A stretch of 10,064 nucleotides of DNA from Betaproteobacteria bacterium (lineage in GTDB: Bacteria; Pseudomonadota; Gammaproteobacteria; Burkholderiales; SG8-39): contig JAFARH010000054.1 in NCBI GenBank assembly GCA_019245555.1, forward strand, positions 1 to 10,064. The letters are read 5' to 3'. A program made the translations under genes and the position numbers. The notes below the pieces were generated by a model, which searched no databases, had not been told where the DNA came from, and saw nothing but the letters and a program-made list of their open reading frames with translations. This document shows positions 9,740-10,064 of the stretch, piece after piece (position 1 is the stretch's first letter; every line of letters begins with the position of its first letter).

Positions 9740-10064
9740 ATGAGCGACGCATCGGAATTCCAGTCGATCGTGAGCCGGCTGCCCTGCCAGGTATTTTGGG
9801 GTGACTGCGATCCCGCGGGGATCATCTTCTACCCGACGTATTTCCGTTGGATCGATGCGGCGTGCTGGACTCTATTTGAGAGCGTCGGCTACGGATCGAA
9901 ATGGATGCGCGAGAACCACATGGCGATGCCGCTCGTTTCCGCACAGTGCGAGTTCATGGCGCCGGCAGCGCAAGGCGACCAGTGCGAGGTACGCTCGCGC
10001 ATCGGAAGATTTGGCGGCAAATCGTTCGTGGTCGAGCACGAAATCGTGCGCGCCGACGGCACAG
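9740..10064 (+). CDS. 4-hydroxybenzoyl-CoA thioesterase-family hotdog protein (3' end outside window)
   Basis: The frame is open from ATG 9740 to the window end, giving the first 108 residues of a protein whose family is about 130-150 long. Residues 20-36 read WGDCDPAGIIFYPTYFR, followed by WIDAA. This is the signature of 4-hydroxybenzoyl-CoA thioesterases, single-domain hotdog enzymes that hydrolyse acyl-CoA thioesters in the cytosol. Asp24 corresponds to the catalytic Asp17 of the Pseudomonas CBS3 enzyme. The later GGKSFVVEHEIVR segment also resembles that enzyme (RRKSFVQRHSVSR), which makes this closer to the aromatic acyl-CoA branch than to YbgC. The natural substrate cannot be told from sequence and no aromatic pathway gene is in view. 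The gene is divergent from metH and appears nearly leaderless. Confidence 0.88.
   Translation, partial: MSDASEFQSIVSRLPCQVFWGDCDPAGIIFYPTYFRWIDAACWTLFESVGYGSKWMRENHMAMPLVSAQCEFMAPAAQGDQCEVRSRIGRFGGKSFVVEHEIVRADGT

Overview
The window comes from a high-GC Gram-negative chromosome, most likely a betaproteobacterium. This rests on the gene order fmt-rsmB-DUF4390-ntrY-ntrX, on protein similarity recalled by eye, and on codon use with GC-rich third positions throughout. I see no mobile elements, CRISPR arrays, tRNA or rRNA genes. Every gene looks intact except the two cut by the window edges.

Bases 1-5722 (+ strand) are one tightly packed gene string. It holds the 3' end of fmt (Met-tRNA formyltransferase), rsmB (16S rRNA m5C967 methyltransferase), a secreted DUF4390 protein, an NtrY-type membrane sensor kinase and its NtrX-type response regulator. 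Three of the four junctions are ATGA or TGATG start/stop overlaps and the fourth has a 1-base gap, so translation is probably coupled throughout. The regulator is notable: its receiver domain lacks the first Asp of the acidic pair, and its AAA+ domain has lost Walker A, the GAFTGA loop, the Walker B Asp-Glu and the sensor II Arg. It cannot be a normal sigma54 activator.

Bases 5723-9551 (- strand) hold metH, a full-length cobalamin-dependent methionine synthase, followed 13 bases later by a 34-codon gene for ribosomal protein bTHX. The bTHX gene is too short for most gene callers. Its stop codon abuts the ntrX stop codon with no base between them. A TATAAT sits so close to its ATG that the transcript would be leaderless.

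Bases 9552-9739 are a divergent regulatory region. Reading toward metH there is a TTGACA promoter, a SAM-II (SAM-alpha) riboswitch aptamer, a strong intrinsic terminator, a Shine-Dalgarno site and a GTG start. This looks like a SAM-controlled transcription attenuator on the gene that makes methionine, the precursor of SAM. A six-base pairing between the aptamer and the terminator 5' arm offers a simple antiterminator switch. SAM-II elements are better known for acting on translation, so this layout is the most interesting thing in the window.

Bases 9740-10064 (+ strand) hold the 5' part of a 4-hydroxybenzoyl-CoA thioesterase-family hotdog protein, whose promoter -10 box is also only 11 bases from its ATG.
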